From assembly GCA_003254925.1 (NCBI GenBank), contig QANZ01020146.1:53578-117577 (forward strand): a stretch of DNA of 64,000 nucleotides, read 5' to 3'. Under the pieces are notes generated by a model. It had not been told where the DNA came from and ran no database searches. It saw only the letters and a program-made list of their open reading frames with translations. Below are positions 58,076 through 64,000 of the stretch, one piece after another. Position 1 is the first letter of the stretch, and each line of letters opens with the position of its first letter. The translations under genes and the position numbers were made by a program. Source of the stretch: Chamaecrista fasciculata. Its lineage: Eukaryota > Streptophyta > Magnoliopsida > Fabales > Fabaceae.

Positions 58076-59524
58076 TGTTGGGCTTTCATTTGAAGTCACA
58101 TCGGTTGGCAGTAAAAAATTGAGCGTGAGAAGCTATAAATAGGGAGGGATTTTTCACTTGAGAGGCACCACAACTTACATAGAAATCCTAATGGGTGTAT
58201 TGGGGTTTGGGTAGTTGTGAGTCATTTTTGAGAGAGGGTTTGCAATTTTCTCTAGTCAAAAATTGTATTGAGGAGGGTTTGTAATTTTTCCGTGCAAAAA
58301 TTACAAATAGTGAAGTTTGTCCCAGAGGGAGCTGTTGAGTAGGTCTTGAGGCACCGAACCACGTTAAAGTTTTGTGTTCGTTTCTTCGTTTTTTCTTCCT
58401 TTATTTCTTGTGTGGGTTGTGCTTCCGCCCAACAAGTAGTATCAGAGCTTGTGGTTTCGGCCTAGGGAGGTAGAAGGGAGAGGAAGGAGGAAGTGGGTCA
58501 GCCAGTCAGCAGAAGGTTCCGGCACTGCAACGTCAAGAGAGGTTGGTTCAGTCTAGCTTTTGATTTTAATTCTAGTTTTAAAGTTAGTTTTCTGGAATTT
58601 GGAGTGGTTGTCTGTTAGACTGTTTGTGGTTGTTGGTTGCTTGTGGTGCTGGTTATTGGATGTCTTCTGTGGTGCTGGTTATTACTTGTTTGTTTGTATG
58701 TTGATGACAACCATGAGGTTTTAAAGTTCCGTTATTTGATGGGAGAACGAAATTGAGATAAAAGATAAAAAGTGGAGGTGTTGTGCGCGCAACGAGGAGA
58801 GGTTGTGTGAATGATGAGATGCTACGTTGGCAACGAGGAGATGTTGCACAAGTAAGAAGAGATGTCATGCAGGTGAAGAGATACCGTGCTGACGATGCTA
58901 TGCAAGCGACAAGGGGACGCCACGTAAGTGATGAGAGGATACTGTGGTGACGAGGATATGCTACACAAGTAAGAAGAGATGTCAAGCAGGTGAAGAGATA
59001 CCGTGTTGACGATGCTGTGCAAGCGACGTGTAGATGCCACACAATTTATTTGAGGGAGGACTAGAGTGTTCTCCGAGATGGAGATCAGAAAGCTAAGTAT
59101 GTAGAGAGGTCAGTTTTTTTTATAGAGTTTGATTATGTGGGACTTTATATGAAGGGAGGATTTGTTGGGCTTTCATTTGAAGTCCCACATCGATTGGGAA
59201 TAAAAAATTGAGGGTGAGAAGCCTATAAATAGAGAGGGGTTTTTCACTTGAGAGGCACCACAACTTATATAGAAATCCTAATGAGTGTATTGGGGTTTGG
59301 GTAGTTGATAGTCATTTTTTAGTGAGGGTTTGCAATTTTCTCTGGTCAAAAATTGTATTGAGGAGAGTTTGTAATTTTTCTGTGCAAAAATTACAAATAG
59401 TGAAGTTTGTCCTAGAGGGGGCCGTGGAGTAGGTCTTGAGGCACCGAACCACGTTAAAGTTTTGTGTTCGTTTCTTCGTTTCCTCTTCCTTTATTTTTTG
59501 TATGGGTTGCGCTTCCGCCCAACA
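58076..59524 (+). mobile_element. Small non-autonomous LTR retrotransposon inside the P450 exon
   Basis: The LTRs 58076-58434 and 59163-59524 start TGTTGGGCTTTCATTTGAAG and end CGCCCAACA. They differ by several substitutions and small indels. The first LTR is followed by AGTAGTATCAGAGC, a tRNA-Met primer site with one mismatch. The second is preceded by the purine tract GAAGGGAGGATT. The 728-bp interior has no gag or pol. Probable duplications CCCAT (58071-58075) and CTCAT (59526-59530) differ at one base, with one extra T at the right end. Removing the element and one copy restores the P450 frame as Ser-Leu-Pro-Ile-Pro-Ile-Thr. Confidence 0.92.
58837..59040. repeat. 117-bp tandem duplication in the LTR element interior
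   Basis: 'acaagtaagaagagatgtca' recurs at 58849 and 58966, followed each time by 'gcaggtgaagagataccgtg' and 'acgatgct.tgcaagcgac'. Long open frames on the minus strand here come from this repeat and are not genes. Confidence 0.85.
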
Positions 59525-60690
59525 TCTCATCCCTATTACGAGAGACAACATTAAATCTATTATTTGGGTTAGTATAATTACCTTCATTATATATATATAT
59601 ATGCTAGATGTACCATAGAATTGAAGTCTAGTGGTGCATATATTTGACATTTGTTAAACAACATGAACTTTACTCATAAAACTCAATTTAATATACTAGC
59701 ATATTTATTAAGGAGGGTCAAACTGATTCTAATTATATTGTTAGAAGATTAAAATTTAAATTTTATCTTTCAGAAATTAAATTAAAAAACTTGTCTTCTT
59801 AAAAAAAAAATTGTTAATTTAGTCTGCGTTTCTATAATTGATAGGTTAGAATTTTTTGTTCATTTTACCCAAAAAAAAAAAAGATAGCTCAACTCTGCAA
59901 ACTCGCCATGCCTTGATAGCATTGATATGAAACCTTCCAAATATTATTTAATCAGTGACTGTGCCAAACAAAAAAACAAAAAAAATTATTTAATCAGTGA
60001 CAAGTTGATGAGTCCATTCTATTGAGCATCATAATTTCATAAACAAATATCAATAATTTTTTCCAACATGAAATGCAGGATATGTTTGCAGGTGGAACTG
60101 ACACTTCAGCAACAACATTAGAATGGGCTATGTCTGAATTGATGAGAAACCCCAAAGTGATGGAAAAAGCACAAGCTGAAATTAGGAAAGCTTTCAGAGG
60201 AAAGAAAGAGATCCAGGATGGTGACATGGACAAACTTAGTTACTTAAAATTAGTTATCAAAGAAACCTTGAGGCTACACCCACCACTTCCTTTATTAGTC
60301 CCAAGAACATGCACAGAAGCCTGCAAGATCAATGGGTATGAAATACCCATAAAAACTCAAGTGATGATAAATGCATGGGCACTTGGAAGAGACCCAAAGT
60401 ATTGGTATGAAGCTGAAAGTTTCATACCAGAAAGATTTGAGGGGAGTTCTGTAGATTTCAAAGGGACAAACTTTGAGTACATTCCTTTTGGAGCAGGAAG
60501 GAGAATGTGTCCAGGAATTTCATTTGGTTTAGCAAGTGTTGAGCTTCCTCTATCTACCTTATTGTACCATTTTGATTGGGAACTTCCAAATGGAATGAAA
60601 GTTGAGGATTTGGACATGACTGAAGGACCTGGCATAACTACTGGAAGAAAGAACAAATTGTGTTTGATCCCCATTCCTTATGATATATGA

Positions 60691-63600
60691 TCCTCTCCAT
60701 GACAAGTATTGTCGAACTTCAACTACTCAATTATATTTATATATACTATTTGGTATGTGTAGGCAAAGGTATGACAACAACTGTCTCTTTAAATGTGAAA
60801 TCCAATAACTGAGCTTGGATATTTATTTTACTTTGTATAAAAGAAATATAGTTGCACCTACGCCAATAGCTATAATTTTTGGCCCAGAAATATATGTTTA
60901 TTGTAACCGTTTAGTTTTGGATTTGATATCCTGATTAATTAATATATTATATGTATTTACATAAATTAAAAATGTATAAAGATCTGACTTCACCTAGTGA
61001 GGAAAGACATCGATTGTTATTATTGTTTATATATCTACATGAATTAAACATAAATATATGTAGCGTATTAATATTACTTTAAGAATATCTTGGGATGCAA
61101 AAGGTAGGTAACAGGACTTTAGCCAAGGGGCAAGCATAATTTAGTATCAAGAGGACCTAAAGCTAGAGGACATTTGTAGGAAGATAACTAGTAAAAATCC
61201 ACCCTTCAAGGTGAAGTTTGTGATTTTGCTATTGAATTTGAGTTTTTATTGTTCTATATATGATGAATGGTGAATTTAGTGTTTGGTCAATTGATGAATG
61301 GAAGTTGTTGGGTGCATAAAATCAGGAAATTCAATTTCCTTTTTTTAAAAAAATAAACAAATAAAAACATAGTACAAAAATGAATATTCGATGGCGTTGC
61401 AAAGTCAAGAGTTTTGAAGGTCTCTAATTCTCTACATAATCAAACTAAGAATGATATATTTAATTCATGTTAACCTAGTTACTATACTTAAAATTATGGC
61501 TTGGTTCCATTTGTATTTTCTCTTTTAGGTGATGGTAATGATCACATCAATGTTAAATTCTCACTCGGAAAATCTATAAAAANAAAAAAAAAAAAAAAAA
61601 AAAAACTCAAGTGTAAGCACTATAGTTCTAAGCATTAGATCTTTTTCTTTTTAAGATTTGTGCATAAAAACTTACTACACAAATCTCAATACAAAATAGA
61701 GAAATCAAATGACTTAAAACAAAGGTGCCCAACAACAAAGCTTCCTATAGAATAGTCTCATTCTCATATTGTTTTGAGATTAAACATAAAGGACAAACAC
61801 TAGCGAAGAAAATGGGTGAACTACGAAATAGAAATGAAAGCATCACAGTCAGAAGCATGAAGATTCACTAATCCAAAAGCAACATAGATAGAAAATAAAA
61901 ACTCTGTATCTATACTCAAAATAGACTCTGAGTTTACTCAGTTTAGAACATATGTGCAACCATGTGCTCATTCAAAACAGGCTCTGACCCTCTCAAAATT
62001 ACCATCTTGACAGCCATTAAGGGTTTCGAATGAGAAAGCTCCAACAAGAAATTGTGCCTAAGCTGGAAATTGGAATGATATTAAACAACAACCAATGATC
62101 ACCCCTCTGTGTGCCCAAGACCAAACTTAATATACATGATTTAGTGCTCTTGATTCTTGAACTCGTAGCATAAAACGGAAATGAGTGTCAATATAGCAAC
62201 CAAAAAACAGAACACAAGACCTCTTAGTGGGGGATCGATTCATTCTAAATTCAAACCAAATCTAGTTGGATTTATCAAGTATTCCATTATATTAAGTTCT
62301 AAAAAGTCAATATACTTGAGCAATAATCATCATAGCAAATCATTCACGATCAAAAGAATGTGATGAAAACAAAACAAGTGCCATCAAAATGAAAGGAGAT
62401 TTTAGTTCATTGGGTTATTTTATCAAACACTTTGCGGGCAGCTCCTTGCCATTATGACGCTAAGTTCTAGTTCTAAAATCCCATACAGAATTGAATAGAA
62501 ACCCAACAAAATCAGCTAGAGCATCAAGATTAGAGTGCTAAGGAAGCAAAGTAAGAGATATTTGACAAGAATCATCCATTACAGTACACTTCATACTTAA
62601 GAATCAACAAGGATGTGCTCTTACCTTGCTTTCCACCAATTTCACAACCCAATAATCCCTTCCTTCTCCGCTTCTATTCTTCTTAGTTTTCAGCACTCCC
62701 TCTCAGTTTCACACTTTCACTTTTTCCCTTCTATCCTTTCTTTCTTTTTTTTAATGGAAATGATAATTTAATTGATAAAGAAAACAAAAAATCATTCTTA
62801 ATGACATGGAGATTATAACCATCATGAAAAGACCAAAAAAAAAAATTTTTAAAATGTCAAATATTCATTTTGGTTCTCAAACTATGGAATAAATTTCATT
62901 TTGATCTTGAAACTATTTTTTGTTATGTTTTAGTTCTCAAACTTTTATACTTGTTCCATTTTGATCTCCAAAATTTGATTTCATATGGTTTATACAATTA
63001 TACCAATATTTTTTGCCTGGACAGTTGAAACTAATATAATTGTTTCTCTTTCATATATGTCATAACTCATAATGAGTGAGTTAACAAATATAAGATAAAA
63101 ATCAGTCACAATTCACAAATTTATCTCCAATTTGTGATTAAAAATGAAAATTTGATCAAAATAGATTTTATATCAATAAAAAATAATTTATTTTAAAATA
63201 AGTTTTATATTATTTGTCAAATAATTGATTTTGATATCTGCTCAAATTTAAATCCAAATACGAGTTTGAGTCTAAAGGGACTTTCAAGCCATACCAAAAC
63301 TACCACACAGCACAAAGGCCATACATAGAGAAGAAATTACAAAGACTATAAAAATAACAAGTACAGATAGGCTTTTAAGCAGTTCTAACTAGTTTCAACT
63401 CTTAAGTAATACCAAAGAGGCCAGTAAAATTGTCACACAACACAAGAAAAGAAAGTAAAATGGACCATATTGATAAAAAAAAGTTTGAGAATGGGCCAAC
63501 ATTGTGTTGGGTTACTACCTTCATTCAAGGTCCAATACCCAACATTGTTATTGGATTAATGCAATTTTAATTTTATGAGCAAAAACCTGCATATTTCGCT

Positions 63601-63780
63601 GCTTAACCTTGCCAAACGTTTTTTAATACATGGACAGAAGAATACAATGTTCTTTATGACCAAAAACTGAAAAAGAATACATTGTTCTAGACCAGAAAAA
63701 TATAAATGCATTGGAAAGATATTTGGGCTAATTTACGTGTTGCCCCTCTCTATTATAATTTTAGTACGTAAATTCTAAAA
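60691..63780. other. Intergenic to window end, no gene defined
   Basis: There is a long A run with one N at 61578-61605. 62840-62990 has a 'cattttgatctcaaact'-type module, one arm of an unidentified repeat. A minus-strand donor-like site GCAAG|GTAAGAG near 62625 follows a pyrimidine-poor, exon-like stretch, but no coding frame supports a gene. Confidence 0.45.
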
Positions 63781-64000
63781 GGGTAAATTGCAATTTGGTA
63801 CCCTGTGGTTAGGGGCGTTTCCCCTTTGGTACCCTGAAAGAAAAATTTTTGCATTGTGGTACCCCGTGGTTTGCTCCGTTAGCGATTTGGTACCCTGAGG
63901 TTTTTTTCTGTTAGTATTTAACGGCAAATGTTAGTTAAAATGTCAAAAATCTCCCAAAAAGTCTTCTCTTATGCGTTTAAGTCCTTTCCCTTTACTAAAA
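63781..64000. repeat. Left part of a 'GGGTAAATTGCAATTTGGTACC' MITE, cut by the window
   Basis: It starts GGGTAAATTGCAATTTGGTACCCTGTGG, the end type of 9530-9921 and 23422-23792. The right end lies beyond 64000. Confidence 0.7.

Larger units (their letters stand above)
57676..60690 (+). pseudogene. CYP71-clade cytochrome P450, 5'-truncated and split by an LTR element
   Basis: Recognisable exon 1 sequence starts at about 57676 (VRKLKESVQSSLGSA), around residue 165 of a normal 500-aa CYP71, and no N-terminal half is present upstream. It runs to 58075, is broken by the insertion at 58076-59524, and resumes IPITRDNIKSIIW to a donor near 59570. Exon 2 (60079-60690) is intact: oxygen-binding AGGTDTS, KETLR of the ExxR motif, PERF, heme loop [11 protein letters not shown] and a normal end ([14 protein letters not shown]). 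The clade oxidises terpenoids and other specialised metabolites at the ER. The missing membrane anchor and substrate-recognition regions, together with the insertion, make a functional enzyme implausible. The coding parts carry no stop, so inactivation looks recent. Closest by eye are CYP71D/CYP726 types. Confidence 0.88.

Noticed and set aside
58653..59042. Minus-strand 129-codon frame with repeated residues
   Set aside because: It reflects the 117-bp tandem duplication inside an LTR element, with no domain or start context.
61935..62060. Short minus-strand frame that reads smoothly for about 40 codons
   Set aside because: It is too short, resembles no family I know, and has no partner exon.
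1..64000. CRISPR arrays, operons, bacterial promoters or riboswitches
   Set aside because: The window is plant nuclear DNA; no regularly spaced short repeats or bacterial gene layout is present.

Overview
The window is AT-rich nuclear DNA from a flowering plant, almost certainly a eudicot. Its genes are plant families with GT-AG introns, including a TPK potassium channel, MAP70, a chloroplast PPR-SMR protein, an MS1-type PHD protein, a HIPP metal-binding protein and a CYP71 P450. The spaces between them are full of plant transposons. It contains one 408-base run of N (13947-14354) and four single N. The species cannot be named from the sequence.

Layout. 0-11 kb is gene-free and repeat-built: an old tandem array interrupted by a truncated copia element, a mini-Helitron, a tRNA-derived SINE and several Mutator-like MITEs with 9-bp target-site duplications (TSDs). 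At 11.9 kb lies a DUF761-type gene, followed by a tiny TRIM retrotransposon, the assembly gap and the 3' end of a LINE. 17-20 kb holds a two-exon vacuolar-type TPK channel and a small membrane-protein gene. 20-27 kb is intergenic. 27.2-30.8 kb is an 11-exon MAP70 gene with a GC-AG intron. 32.0-34.2 kb is a single-exon PPR-SMR gene (SVR7-like) on the minus strand. 36.8-41.1 kb is a three-exon MALE STERILITY 1-like gene. 42.8 kb carries a miRNA-like hairpin resembling miR390. 43-49.4 kb is a transposon block: a young, internally deleted copia element with a nested solo LTR, a 1.8-kb Mutator-like element with long inverted ends, and a second mini-Helitron. 53.5-54.4 kb is a three-exon HIPP gene. 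57.7-60.7 kb is a CYP71-clade P450 that has lost its N-terminal part and is split by a 1.45-kb LTR element.

The genes do not form a pathway; they are independent plant housekeeping or developmental genes (K+ transport, microtubules, chloroplast RNA, tapetum/pollen, metal binding). The recurring theme is a dense set of small non-autonomous elements. Many have readable TSDs, and three lie inside gene introns or coding exons (MAP70 intron 1, MS1 intron 2, the P450 exon). All splice models were read by eye from frame continuity and family similarity remembered without database access.
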